This document shows, piece by piece, positions 7,959 through 16,850 of a stretch of DNA of 64,000 nucleotides. Made by a program: the position numbers and the translations under genes. Each line of letters begins with the position of its first letter. The first letter of the stretch is position 1. A model generated the notes under the pieces. That model saw nothing but the letters and a program-made list of their open reading frames with translations. It was not told the origin of the DNA and ran no database searches. The DNA lies in NCBI RefSeq assembly GCF_900129445.1, contig NZ_FQVT01000004.1, forward strand, positions 248,001 through 312,000. Direction: 5' to 3'. Source of the DNA: Salegentibacter echinorum. Lineage in GTDB: Bacteria; Bacteroidota; Bacteroidia; Flavobacteriales; Flavobacteriaceae.

Positions 7959-9358
7959 TAAGACTTGTCTGCTGTCTCATATCAATAGTCATAATAAAAT
8001 CGGCTTTTGCCCAGGATAAACCACTGCTTTATAATGTAGATGATCTTCCCCAAACCTTAATGACCAATCCCGGGGCACAAATAAATTTTACCGGACATAT
8101 AGGCTTACCTTTTTTTTCACAAATACACCTCTCGGCTGGATCTACCGGGGTCACTTTACACGATATCTTTCGGGACGATGGGTCTAATATAAATATGCGT
8201 ATTAGGCAGGCGATGCAAAAAATGGACAATACCGATTATTTCTCGGTAAATCAACAATTGGAGGTGCTCTCCCTGGGCTGGAAACTGGATAGAAAGAATT
8301 ATCTCTCTATGGGGATCTACCAGGAACTCGATTTATTTTCCTATTTTCCAAAAGATCCGGCAATTTTAGTGAATGAAGGAAATAGTAATTATTTGGATGA
8401 AAATTTTTACTTCGACGACCTTTCCCTTACCGCCGAAATTATGACGGTGTATCATCTGGGGATAAATCATAAATTCGATAAACGCTTAACCGTAGGTGCC
8501 AGGGCCAAACTATACTCCAGTATTTTTAATGTGGAAAGCACGGGAAATACTGGAAGATTTATCACAAGAACTACTCCCAACGGAAGAAACTATTATAAGC
8601 ACGAAATAGATAACCTTGATGTTTTAGTAAATACTGCTGGATTTGCCCCATTAAAGGAAAAAGATAGTATGACAGTAGAAAAAGCTACCGCTGAGTTGTT
8701 GAGTAGATCATTTTTTGGCGGAAATGTTGGTTTTGGCTTGGATCTGGGTTTTTCCTATATCGTTGACGAACAGTTTATAGTGTCTGGATCGGTACAGGAT
8801 GTGGGAGCTGTTTTTCAAAGATCTGAAGTAGAAAATTACCGCTATTTTGGTTCTTACAAAACTAGTGGTATAGAACCGCTTTTTCCTGAAAATGGCTCAA
8901 AGCCTTATTGGGACGAATTTGAAGACGAAGTAAATGAAAATTTACAGGATGAAACTACTAATGAATCTTACAGTACCTGGCGACCGGTAAAAGCAAATCT
9001 TGGAATACAATTTGGTTTTGGCGCCGCATTTTTGCCCTGTAATTACCTCACAGTAAAAAAAGTGCGATATATGAACTTAATTGGGATGCAGCTAAACGGG
9101 GTAAGGCGGCCAAAAGGATTTGTGACCCGGTTTACAACCTATTGGGATCGTAAAATTAATGAAAAACATCGCCTTAAAGTAGGCTATTCCATAGACGATT
9201 ATTCCTTTACTAACATAGGTTTAATGTACACGACCACATTTAAAAAATTTAATATCTATCTTGCAGTAAATAATCTTCTGGCTTTTCCTAATTTGGCCAA
9301 AGCAAATAATGCTTCCCTGCAGTTGGGCATGCAATTTGTTTTTAACAGGGAAAATTAG
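7955..9358 (+). CDS. DUF5723 family outer-membrane beta-barrel protein
   Basis: 467 residues. Residues 1-19 are a signal peptide ending SAFAQ. The mature protein begins with a DNPLLYN/TLMTNPG-like segment typical of DUF5723, then alternates amphipathic strands (SLGWKLDRKNYLSMGIYQ, FGLDLGFSYIVDEQFIVSGSVQDVG, RLKVGYSIDDYSFTNIGLMYTTTF), and ends in a Phe-Val-Phe-rich strand, as expected of an outer-membrane barrel. The family has no defined substrate. It overlaps the upstream lipoprotein gene by four bases (ATGA), so the two products are probably made together. Confidence 0.8.
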   Translation: MIRLVCCLISIVIIKSAFAQDKPLLYNVDDLPQTLMTNPGAQINFTGHIGLPFFSQIHLSAGSTGVTLHDIFRDDGSNINMRIRQAMQKMDNTDYFSVNQQLEVLSLGWKLDRKNYLSMGIYQELDLFSYFPKDPAILVNEGNSNYLDENFYFDDLSLTAEIMTVYHLGINHKFDKRLTVGARAKLYSSIFNVESTGNTGRFITRTTPNGRNYYKHEIDNLDVLVNTAGFAPLKEKDSMTVEKATAELLSRSFFGGNVGFGLDLGFSYIVDEQFIVSGSVQDVGAVFQRSEVENYRYFGSYKTSGIEPLFPENGSKPYWDEFEDEVNENLQDETTNESYSTWRPVKANLGIQFGFGAAFLPCNYLTVKKVRYMNLIGMQLNGVRRPKGFVTRFTTYWDRKINEKHRLKVGYSIDDYSFTNIGLMYTTTFKKFNIYLAVNNLLAFPNLAKANNASLQLGMQFVFNREN

Positions 9359-9447
9359 TGTAAAACCACAGGCTTTATTTTCTTTGGTGAGAAAAGATAA
9401 ATTCACATATTTTTCTTACTTTAAATTTTGCTGAAAAAATAAATAAA

Positions 9448-10338
9448 ATGAAGAAAGGATTTTCTATTCTATTGTTTTTTATGGGATTAGGGTTAATGCC
9501 TGCCCAAAATATTAATGATTATAAATATGTAATCGTTCCAGATACTTATGAGTTTTCCAAGGAAGAAGACCAATATCAATTAAATAGTTTAACGCAGTTT
9601 CTTTTTGAAAAATACGGGTTTGAGGCCTATATGAAAAGCGAAGAAAAACCGCAGGATCTGCAAGATGATATTTGCAAGGGTTTAAAAGCAAATGTTATTG
9701 AAGATTCTGGTTTGTTTGTTACCAAATTAAGGGTACAACTGGAAGACTGTCGTGGAAATATGGTATTTGAAAGTGACGAGGGAAGAAGTAGGGAGAAAGA
9801 TTATAAAAAGGCATATCACGAGGCGCTAAGAGATGCTTTTAAAACTGTGGCTGCCTTAGATTATAACTATACACCTGCAGAGGTGGCAGCTGCCGCGCCA
9901 CAAGCCAATAATCCTAAACCATCATCTGTAGAAGAAGCTGAAGTTTCCAGTAGTGTACCAGAAGAGGAGCCGGGCGAAGAAGATAAAAATGCAACCCCGG
10001 CCGAAGTTGTGGTGCAAAACCCAACGAATAGTAAAGAATTTAGAGAAAAGCAACGCGGGAACAATGAAGCCGTACTTGCAGATATTATAATGCTCAAAAA
10101 AGATAATCAGGAGTTTACTTTAAAGAAAAATTCTAATGGTTATGCGTTATTTCAAAAAAATGGAACAGAACCAATAGCTGTTTTGGTATCTTCTAGCGAT
10201 AAAAACAGCTTTATTTATAAATCCCTTACCAGGCAGGGGGTTGCCCGCTTTAATTCTGCCGGGAATTTGATTGTGGAGTATTTAAATAATGAAACCAATA
10301 AGCCGGTAAGCATCACTTATAAGCTTTTAAATAAATAA
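9448..10338 (+). CDS. Exported protein with central low-complexity acidic linker, unknown
   Basis: 296 residues. Signal peptide 1-20 (FSILLFFMGLGLMPAQ). Residues 21-140 form a compact domain with two cysteines (around 72 and 98) that ends in a helical KAYHEALRDAFKTVAAL segment. Residues about 145-190 are an Ala/Pro/Glu-rich linker. The last 80 residues form a second beta-rich domain. The first domain resembles small periplasmic domains often found in flavobacterial hypothetical proteins; no function can be named. It stands alone, 89 bases after the DUF5723 gene and convergent with rarA. Confidence 0.75.
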   Translation: MKKGFSILLFFMGLGLMPAQNINDYKYVIVPDTYEFSKEEDQYQLNSLTQFLFEKYGFEAYMKSEEKPQDLQDDICKGLKANVIEDSGLFVTKLRVQLEDCRGNMVFESDEGRSREKDYKKAYHEALRDAFKTVAALDYNYTPAEVAAAAPQANNPKPSSVEEAEVSSSVPEEEPGEEDKNATPAEVVVQNPTNSKEFREKQRGNNEAVLADIIMLKKDNQEFTLKKNSNGYALFQKNGTEPIAVLVSSSDKNSFIYKSLTRQGVARFNSAGNLIVEYLNNETNKPVSITYKLLNK

Positions 10339-10452
10339 TTCAGCTAAATTTTAATGGGGTTATTTCTGTGTAATTAACCATCATTTTAACATAGAAGAAA
10401 TACCTGCTTATTGTTGAATTATCATAGCGGATTAGTCACCATAAACCGGTAA

Positions 10453-11727
10453 TTAATACCGGTATTTAGTTTTCCAGCGTTTTTTTAAAAATTCCCGTTG
10501 TGCATTTTCCCGCGGATTATTTCCCGGGACATAAAATGCAGTGCCTTTGAGTTCATCGGGTAAAAACTCGGCTTCGGCAAAGTTGTTTTCATAATTATGA
10601 GCATATTTATAGTCTTTTCCGTAGCCAATATCCTTCATTAATTTGGTAGGTGCATTTCTAATGGGTAATGGTACCGATAAATTCCCCGTTTTCTTTACAG
10701 CGCTCTGGGCCTGGTTAATCGCCATATAAGCCGCGTTACTTTTTGGAGAAGTCGCTAAATAAGTGACACATTGGCTTAAAATAATCCGGGCTTCGGGAAA
10801 ACCTATCGTAGTTACGGCCTGGAAGGTGTTATTGGCAATAACAAGAGCAGTAGGGTTAGCATTGCCAATATCTTCACTGGCTAAAATTAGTAATCTGCGG
10901 GCTATAAATTTTACATCTTCGCCGCCTTCTATCATCCTGGCGAGCCAATAAACAGCCGCGTTGGGATCGCTCCCGCGAATAGATTTGATAAATGCTGAAA
11001 TGATATCGTAATGCTGTTCACCATCTTTGTCGTATAATACAGTATTTTGCTGAACTTTTTCAAAAACGAGCTCGTTGGTTATTTCGGTTCCTACTGCTGC
11101 AGAAGTCACCAAAAGTTCAAACATATTTAGTAATTTCCGCGCATCGCCACCACTTAACCTAAGCAAAGCTTCCGTTTCTTTCAGCTTTACATCTTTTTCA
11201 ACAATAATTTTATCGTCTTTCATCGCCCTGTTCAATAAGGCTATTAGATCATCTTCGCTGAATGGTTTAAGGATATAAACCTGGCAACGTGAAAGTAAAG
11301 CCGAGATCACTTCAAAACTGGGGTTTTCTGTGGTGGCGCCAATTAAAGTAACCCACCCCTTTTCTACGGCTCCCAGCAGGGAATCTTGCTGAGATTTACT
11401 AAACCGGTGAATTTCATCGATAAAAAGAATAGGGTTTTTTGTGGTAAATAAACCATCACTTTTCTTGGCCTTTTCAATAATTTCCCTTACATCCTTAACG
11501 CCGCTACTAATAGCACTTAAAGTAAAGAATGGTCTATCTGATGTATTGGCGATAATATTGGCCAGGGTGGTTTTACCTACTCCCGGTGGTCCCCAAAAGA
11601 TGATTGATGGGATTATCCCTTGCTTTAGCTGTTGTCTTAAAGCTCCTTTTGGGCCAACCAGGTGCTGCTGACTCAAGTAATCGTCTAAGGTTTGCGGCCG
11701 TAATCTTTCTGCTAATGGTTTATTCAT
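10453..11727 (-). CDS. rarA: Replication-associated recombination protein RarA (MgsA) AAA+ ATPase
   Basis: 424 residues, standard for RarA/MgsA/Mgs1. Residues 1-16 carry the family start [15 protein letters not shown]. Walker A is GPPGVGKTT (46-54), Walker B is FIDEIHRF (about 102-109), and sensor/box VII is TENPSFEV with the Arg in SALLSRC. The C-terminal half (about 250-424) is the helical MgsA domain ([43 protein letters not shown]). It acts at stalled replication forks together with single-strand binding protein. Transcribed toward the exported protein gene; its 5' side faces the rhomboid gene across a repeat-bearing gap. Confidence 0.96.
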   Translation of the reverse strand: MNKPLAERLRPQTLDDYLSQQHLVGPKGALRQQLKQGIIPSIIFWGPPGVGKTTLANIIANTSDRPFFTLSAISSGVKDVREIIEKAKKSDGLFTTKNPILFIDEIHRFSKSQQDSLLGAVEKGWVTLIGATTENPSFEVISALLSRCQVYILKPFSEDDLIALLNRAMKDDKIIVEKDVKLKETEALLRLSGGDARKLLNMFELLVTSAAVGTEITNELVFEKVQQNTVLYDKDGEQHYDIISAFIKSIRGSDPNAAVYWLARMIEGGEDVKFIARRLLILASEDIGNANPTALVIANNTFQAVTTIGFPEARIILSQCVTYLATSPKSNAAYMAINQAQSAVKKTGNLSVPLPIRNAPTKLMKDIGYGKDYKYAHNYENNFAEAEFLPDELKGTAFYVPGNNPRENAQREFLKKRWKTKYRY

Positions 11728-11797
11728 GCTGCAAAATTAGTGAAACGCACAGCAGTCCGCAAAAAAGGAAGTTGATCAATTTTAGAGTTTAAGCTAT

Positions 11798-11879
11798 CAA
11801 ACACCAAAACCCAGTATGCAGACGCAGCTTGCAGTTAGCAGTTACAGTATGCAGTTAGCAGTAGATACCAAACACCAAA
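11798..11879. repeat. Degenerate GCAGTTA-type simple repeat flanked by an 11-bp direct repeat
   Basis: Between 11812 and 11862 the sequence is a degenerate array of GCAGTTA/CAGTATGCAG units. It is bracketed by CAAACACCAAA at 11798-11808 and again at 11869-11879. Arrays of this kind occur between genes in flavobacterial genomes; no function is known. Confidence 0.6.
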
Positions 11880-11957
11880 TACCATTTTGAATCTGACAAT
11901 TTAACCTTTCCCGTTAAAATGGATTCTTTTTTGTAATATTAGAAGAAACTAAAACCT

Positions 11958-12728
11958 TTGGAAAAGGCTTCACCATTTCAATTCACAACCGGCGTTCTGG
12001 GCTATCCAGTACTGTTTGTGCTGCTCATTTGGATTGTCTTTTGGTTTGAAGTACGTTTTGGGGTAAGTTTTAATGATTTTGGCGTGCGTCCCCGGGAAAT
12101 AAAAGGTTTACGTGGAATTCTTTTTTCTCCATTTATTCACGGGGATCTCAAACATTTGTTCAATAATACTATCCCGCTTTTTGTGCTTTCTATGGCGCTT
12201 TTCTATTTTTATAAAAGGATAAGTTGGCAGGTGTTGCTCTTTGGTTTATTGCTCACCGGTATCCTTACCTGGGCAATTGGCAGGCCGGCAAATCATATTG
12301 GTGCTAGCGGGATTATTTATATGCTCGCTGCTTTTTTGTTTTTTAAAGGTATTTTTTCCAAACATTATAGATTGGTAGCGCTTTCCCTAATTGTTGTTTT
12401 TCTTTATGGCGGTATGCTTTGGTATGTAACGCCCATTAATCCTGAAATTTCCTGGGAAGGTCACCTTTCAGGCTTGATTTCTGGTTTTACACTTTCTTTA
12501 ATCTACCGTACTAAGATTGCAAAAAGCCCTAAATATGAATGGGAAAAGCCCGAATATAACGAGGAAGAAGATCTCTTTATGCAGCATTTTGATGAAAACG
12601 GTAATTTTGTGGAACAAAGACCGGAACCTCCCGAACCGATAGACGATTCAACTTTTCAGGAAGATAGAGAAGGTGAAGCAGGGGTTACCTATCGCTATCA
12701 TTATAGGAAGTCTGAGGAAAAGGAATAG
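11958..12728 (+). CDS. Rhomboid family intramembrane serine protease
   Basis: 256 residues from a TTG start; no in-frame ATG precedes the first membrane helix, so TTG is the best option. About six membrane segments lie between residues 13 and 185. The catalytic serine is S117 in GASG and the catalytic histidine H169 in EGHLSG; H66 and N69/N70 in HLFNN fit the conserved HxxxN region of helix 2. Residues 190-256 form a charged cytoplasmic tail ending in basic and acidic residues. Rhomboids cleave membrane proteins inside the bilayer; the substrate is unknown. A hairpin follows at 12830. Confidence 0.92.
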   Translation: MEKASPFQFTTGVLGYPVLFVLLIWIVFWFEVRFGVSFNDFGVRPREIKGLRGILFSPFIHGDLKHLFNNTIPLFVLSMALFYFYKRISWQVLLFGLLLTGILTWAIGRPANHIGASGIIYMLAAFLFFKGIFSKHYRLVALSLIVVFLYGGMLWYVTPINPEISWEGHLSGLISGFTLSLIYRTKIAKSPKYEWEKPEYNEEEDLFMQHFDENGNFVEQRPEPPEPIDDSTFQEDREGEAGVTYRYHYRKSEEKE

Positions 12729-12829
12729 GTTAATGTCATTTTCGTTAGTAGATGTAGAGAAGGGGTTTTTTGGTATTTTTTCGTTTTTAAGTTCTCTTTC
12801 TTATTTAAAAATAGCGCAAAAAAATAAAC

Positions 12830-12852
12830 AGCTTCGAGCAAGCCTCGAAGCT
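12830..12852. terminator. Perfect 9-bp hairpin after the rhomboid gene
   Basis: AGCTTCGAG at 12830-12838 pairs with CTCGAAGCT at 12844-12852 across a 5-base loop. There is no U-tract on the plus-strand side but an A-rich run precedes it, so it would be a better terminator for minus-strand transcripts. It may be a small repeat rather than a true terminator. Confidence 0.4.
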
Positions 12853-12870
12853 CCCGATAAGTATTGAGGT

Positions 12871-12889
12871 AAATCTCAATTATCGAGTA
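12871..12889 (+). repeat. 19-bp motif also found upstream of ftsW
   Basis: AAATCTCAATTATCGAGTA here matches 18 of 19 bases at 27764-27782. Each copy lies just upstream of a start codon (22 bases here). A regulatory or repeat origin is possible. Confidence 0.5.
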
Positions 12890-12911
12890 AAGTTTTTAAT
12901 ACATTTAGCTT

Positions 12912-13664
12912 GTGAAAATACAACTAGAAATAAATAAAAAGGTCTATAATATTGACCTTTCGGAGCCTCTTGATATTTCCATTGGTTTGCGCGGGAATGA
13001 AAAAAATCCTATCGCCTGGTATTTAAAGCCACCAAAAATAAATGCAGTAAGGGATGGGGATTTTGTGGGGAAAGTAAGCGAAGGTGCTTCAGTGAATTTT
13101 AATAATATTCAGTTTAATCCGCACGCCCACGGGACACATACCGAGTGTGTGGGGCATATTTCTACTGAATTCTTCAGTATTAACCAGGCTTTAAAACAAT
13201 TCTTTTTTCAGGCTAAATTGATCTCGGTTACACCCCAAAAGAAAGGTGAAGATTTAGTGATTTCTGAAGAAATACTTCAGAAGCAACTTCAGAAAGGAAT
13301 TTCCGAAGCACTTATAATCAGAACGCTTCCAAATCCACAAGAAAAAATAGGACGAAATTACTCCCATACCAACTGGCCTTATTTGACTGAAGCTGCTGCG
13401 ACTTATATTCGAAATAACGGTATAAAGCATTTGTTGATTGATTTGCCTTCGGTTGATAAAGAGAAAGACGACGGGAGGCTCTTAGCTCATAAAGCGTTTT
13501 GGGACTATCCAAAAAACATTCGCCACGATGCCACGATCACAGAATTGATCTACGTGCCCAATGTAATTCCCGATGGGGATTACTTTCTAAACCTTCAAAT
13601 TGCTCCTTTTGAAAACGATGCAACCCCATCAAAACCAGTTTTATATAAAATCATAGAAAAATGA
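12912..13664 (+). CDS. Cyclase family protein (kynurenine formamidase-like metal hydrolase)
   Basis: 250 residues from a GTG start. The cyclase-family metal motif is present as H71-A-H73-G-T-H76 (HAHGTHTECVGH), followed by His82. Further conserved elements are LLIDLPSVDKEKDDGRLLAHKAFWDYP (about 176-203) and the late TELIYVPNVIPDGDYFLNLQIAPF. Members hydrolyse N-formylkynurenine or related amides and are soluble; the actual substrate here is unknown. The stop overlaps the start of the DUF4260 gene, so the two are translationally coupled. Confidence 0.85.
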   Translation: MKIQLEINKKVYNIDLSEPLDISIGLRGNEKNPIAWYLKPPKINAVRDGDFVGKVSEGASVNFNNIQFNPHAHGTHTECVGHISTEFFSINQALKQFFFQAKLISVTPQKKGEDLVISEEILQKQLQKGISEALIIRTLPNPQEKIGRNYSHTNWPYLTEAAATYIRNNGIKHLLIDLPSVDKEKDDGRLLAHKAFWDYPKNIRHDATITELIYVPNVIPDGDYFLNLQIAPFENDATPSKPVLYKIIEK

Positions 13665-14011
13665 AATTTACGCTTGAATTAGAAGAATTTGCTTTGTTAC
13701 TGTTGGGGATCTTTGCTTTTAGTCAATTAAGCTTTAGCTGGTGGTGGTTTTTAGTGCTGTTTTTTACACCAGATTTCGGAATGATAGGTTATCTTTTCAA
13801 TAGGAGAATTGGAGCCATTACCTACAATCTTTGTCACCATAGGGGTATAGCCGTCTTAATATGGTTTGCAGGATTTTATCTTAAGGATGAGCTTTTTCAA
13901 TTAATAGGCGTAATTTTGTTCTCACACGCCGCTTTTGATCGTATTTTGGGCTATGGGCTCAAAACTCAAAAAGGTTTTAAATTCACTCATTTGGGAGAAA
14001 TAGGAAATTAA
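13661..14011 (+). CDS. DUF4260 small integral membrane protein
   Basis: 116 residues with three to four hydrophobic segments (about 9-20, 24-45, 55-75 and 78-97). The DUF4260 features PDFGMIGYLFN, YNLCHHRG and SHAAFDRILGYGLK are all visible. It is an inner-membrane protein with no known function. The ATG overlaps the stop of the cyclase gene by four bases, and the DUF4230 gene starts immediately after its stop. Confidence 0.88.
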   Translation: MKFTLELEEFALLLLGIFAFSQLSFSWWWFLVLFFTPDFGMIGYLFNRRIGAITYNLCHHRGIAVLIWFAGFYLKDELFQLIGVILFSHAAFDRILGYGLKTQKGFKFTHLGEIGN

Positions 14012-14012
14012 T

Positions 14013-14627
14013 ATGGAGTTTTTATTTATCGGTTTGGCCGTGGGAGCAGTAGTAGCTTACTTTGTTTTTGCCCGGTTCAACAAAGAAAAATCTAAATCTA
14101 AAACCAATGAACAATCCTTGGTGATTATGGATAAAATAAAAAGTGTCTGTAAATTTATTACGGTAGAAGGGGATTTCTCTGAAATTTACCATTACGAAAA
14201 CCTAAAAGAAAAATACCTTAGCTTATTATTGGGTAAGAAAAAAGCCATTGTTCTTGTGAATGCCAAAGCTCACGTAGGTTTCGATTTGAGCAAAATTAAG
14301 ATGAGTAGTGAGAACGAAAAGCGGGTTATTATTCTCACTAATTTTCCGCAACCCGAACTGCTTACCGTAGAAACCGATTTTAAGTATTATGACAAGCGGG
14401 AAGGCTGGGCCAATCCTTTTACTACTTCAGATTTAACCGATATTAACCGGGATGCCAAAAGCTATATTGTAGATAAAATCCCGCAAAGCGGATTAATGGA
14501 CCAGGCGCGGAAAGAAGCACTGGATACGATTTTGCTTATGGAGAAAATTGTAGGAACTATTGGTTGGCGTTTAGATTATACCGCGTTAACCTTAGGAGAT
14601 AAAGCACAGGAAAAACTGGAAAATTAG
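14013..14627 (+). CDS. DUF4230 membrane-anchored protein
   Basis: 204 residues. Residues 2-22 are a single N-terminal membrane helix, followed by a Lys/Ser-rich linker and a soluble domain matching DUF4230: an ITVEGDFSEIYHY strand pair near 45-58, KKAIVLVNAKAHVGFDLSKI near 75-95, and a C-terminal helical part with ARKEALDTILLMEKI. The domain probably faces the periplasm. Function unknown. It starts 1 base after the DUF4260 stop and likely belongs to the same transcript. Confidence 0.85.
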   Translation: MEFLFIGLAVGAVVAYFVFARFNKEKSKSKTNEQSLVIMDKIKSVCKFITVEGDFSEIYHYENLKEKYLSLLLGKKKAIVLVNAKAHVGFDLSKIKMSSENEKRVIILTNFPQPELLTVETDFKYYDKREGWANPFTTSDLTDINRDAKSYIVDKIPQSGLMDQARKEALDTILLMEKIVGTIGWRLDYTALTLGDKAQEKLEN

Positions 14628-14668
14628 TTTCGGGATTACCGGGAAAAATCGACTAAATATCAGGTAAA

Positions 14669-15034
14669 ATGAATATTGAAAACCTTAGGGATTATTGCCT
14701 TTGCAAGAAAGCGGTTACAGAAGAATTACCTTTTGGTCCAGATACCCTGGTTTTTAAAGTTATGGGCAAAGTTTTTGCACTAACAGGTCTTGATAAAGTA
14801 CCACTTAGTGTAAATGTAAAATGTGATCCAGAGAAAGCGGTAAAATTGCGTGAAGCTTACGAAGATAATATTTTGCCGGGTTATCATATGAATAAAAAGC
14901 ACTGGAATACGGTTATTTTAGATGGGCGTTTAGCTCCAAAATTAATCCTTACTATGATAGACGATTCTTACGATTTAGTGGTGCGTGGATTAACTAAAAA
15001 ACAACAAAAAGAAATTAAAGATTTTGACGAATAA
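14669..15034 (+). CDS. MmcQ/YjbR family DNA-binding-like protein
   Basis: 121 residues, the full length of the family. The order ENLRDYCLCKKAVTEELPFG (start), VFKVMGKVFALTGL, VNVKCDPEKAVKLREAY, GYHMNKKHWNTVIL and MIDDSYDLVVRGLTKK follows the MmcQ/YjbR (CyaY-like fold) pattern closely. The fold is thought to bind DNA in some members; the role is unproven. Its last ten bases overlap the MutS-like gene, suggesting coupled expression with a nucleic-acid-related ATPase. Confidence 0.92.
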   Translation: MNIENLRDYCLCKKAVTEELPFGPDTLVFKVMGKVFALTGLDKVPLSVNVKCDPEKAVKLREAYEDNILPGYHMNKKHWNTVILDGRLAPKLILTMIDDSYDLVVRGLTKKQQKEIKDFDE

Positions 15035-16808
15035 TAAACCCCTTCAATTTTATAAAAAACAGAGAGAAGCCCACCAGAAAGCATTAGATAAAATTTCCAA
15101 AAAACTTTTGGTTTCCAGCCTGGTTAGGCTTTTGCTGTTTCTGCTTATTTGCTTTGCTGTATATTATTTCTTCGGAAATATGAATATCATCGTGCCGGCG
15201 GTAATTGGCGGTATTGCTTTATTTCTTTACCTGGTTTCGCGGCATAGCGATTTAAAAGATGAAAGCGATAAACACAAAGAAAGCATTCGACTTAATGAGT
15301 TGGAAATAGAAATTTTGGAGCATCGCAATTATCAGGATTTGCCAGATGGGAGTCAGTTTGATGATCCCCTTCACGCTTTTAGTCAGGATGTAGATTTATT
15401 TGGACGAGGGTCTTTTTTTCAATATGCCAACCGAACCGCGCTTTATGAAGGTACCAATAAACTTGCTGCAATTTTTACTGAAAATAGTATTGACGATATC
15501 CCGCGAAAACAGGAAGCGATAAAAGAACTAGCGCAAAAACCAAAGTGGCGCCAGGAATTTACTGCGCTTGCAGGTCTTGTGAAAACTGAAACTCCTTCTA
15601 AAGTAGTGGTGAATTGGTTTAAGAATTATAGAAAATTTGTACCAAACTTTATCAAATGGTTACCGCCGGTTTTTTCGGTAATTTCTGTAATTTTTATCGC
15701 GGCCTATTCTTTCGATTATATTAAGGGAATTCACCTGTTACTGTGGTTTTTAGTAGGTGTACTCTTTACCGGTATCTATCTTAAAAAAATTAATTTACTT
15801 TCTGGAAGTGTAAGCAAAATACAGGACACTTTCCATCAGTATCATTTTTTAATGGAATTGTTGGAAAGAGAAGAATTTTCTTCGGAAATTTTAAAAAAGA
15901 ACCAGGCCAGGATTCACGCTGAAAAGAAAAAGGCATCTCAAATCTTCAGGGAATTTTCAAGGGCGATAGATTCACTGGACCAAAGAAATAATTTTCTCTT
16001 TGGAGTGCTTGCCAATGGCTTTTTACTTTGGGACCTCAAGCAGAGTTATAAGTTGGAAAAATGGATTACAGCTTATGGGCAAAATGTAGCCAATTGGTTT
16101 GAAGTTATAGAATTTACCGATGCCTACAATTCCCTGGGAAATTTCGTATTTAACCATCCTGCCTATGTATTTCCGGAAATACAACCGCAAAAAAATGGAA
16201 TTTCAGCTAAAAACCTCGCACATCCATTATTGGACCCCAGGAAACGGGTTGCGAACGATTTTAATATTGGGGACGAAGAATTTTTTATCATTACCGGAGC
16301 AAATATGGCTGGGAAAAGTACCTTTTTAAGAACTGTTTCCCTGCAAATTTTAATGAGTAATATTGGCTTGCCGGTTTGCGCCGATGCCTGCCAGTATTCC
16401 CCAATAAAATTGATAACCAGTATGCGCACCAGCGATTCATTAAATGACGATGAGTCTTACTTCTTTTCAGAATTAAAACGCCTTAAGTTTATTGTAGATG
16501 AAATTAAAACCGACCGGTATTTTATTATTCTCGATGAAATTTTAAAAGGTACCAATAGCAGTGATAAAGCCATTGGTTCCAAAAAATTTATACGAAAACT
16601 GGTCAAATCGAATTCCACAGGAATTATCGCCACACACGATTTAAGTTTATGCGAAATCACTTCAGAATTAGAGCAGGTAAAAAATCACTATTTCGACGCT
16701 GAAATCATAAATAATGAGTTGCATTTTGACTATAGGTTTAAAGATGGTGTTTGTCAAAATATGAATGCTTCTTTCCTGCTGCGAAAAATGGAAATTGTAG
16801 ACGATTAA
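15024..16808 (+). CDS. Membrane-anchored MutS-like ATPase
   Basis: 594 residues from a TTG that overlaps the upstream gene. It has two pairs of membrane helices (about 29-70 and 205-250), then a helical lever-like region, then a C-terminal MutS ATPase domain. Walker A is GANMAGKST (about 425-433), Walker B is FIILDEILKGTNSSDK (about 498-513), and the H-loop reads ATHDLSL. N-terminal mismatch-binding and connector domains of true MutS are absent, so this is not mismatch-repair MutS1. It belongs to a Bacteroidota group annotated only as MutS-related; the membrane helices suggest action at the envelope. Function unknown. It follows the MmcQ gene in the same operon. Confidence 0.88.
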   Translation: MTNNKPLQFYKKQREAHQKALDKISKKLLVSSLVRLLLFLLICFAVYYFFGNMNIIVPAVIGGIALFLYLVSRHSDLKDESDKHKESIRLNELEIEILEHRNYQDLPDGSQFDDPLHAFSQDVDLFGRGSFFQYANRTALYEGTNKLAAIFTENSIDDIPRKQEAIKELAQKPKWRQEFTALAGLVKTETPSKVVVNWFKNYRKFVPNFIKWLPPVFSVISVIFIAAYSFDYIKGIHLLLWFLVGVLFTGIYLKKINLLSGSVSKIQDTFHQYHFLMELLEREEFSSEILKKNQARIHAEKKKASQIFREFSRAIDSLDQRNNFLFGVLANGFLLWDLKQSYKLEKWITAYGQNVANWFEVIEFTDAYNSLGNFVFNHPAYVFPEIQPQKNGISAKNLAHPLLDPRKRVANDFNIGDEEFFIITGANMAGKSTFLRTVSLQILMSNIGLPVCADACQYSPIKLITSMRTSDSLNDDESYFFSELKRLKFIVDEIKTDRYFIILDEILKGTNSSDKAIGSKKFIRKLVKSNSTGIIATHDLSLCEITSELEQVKNHYFDAEIINNELHFDYRFKDGVCQNMNASFLLRKMEIVDD

Positions 16809-16810
16809 TC

Positions 16811-16832
16811 TCTCGACTGCGCTCGAGATGAC
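16811..16832. repeat. Short CTCGA-bearing intergenic repeat
   Basis: TCTCGACTGCGCTCGAGATG with flanking bases contains the inverted arms CTCGA and TCGAG. This form occurs between genes in many Flavobacteriaceae genomes; one reverse frame reads HLERSRE, a familiar artefact of the element. It fills most of the 42-base gap between the MutS-like and YdjM-like genes. Confidence 0.55.
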
Positions 16833-16850
16833 GCTTGGTATAAATAAAAT

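Noticed and set aside
12673-12867. 64-codon plus-strand frame after the rhomboid gene
   Set aside because: It starts inside the rhomboid gene in another frame and runs into a hairpin; the product has no protein-like pattern.
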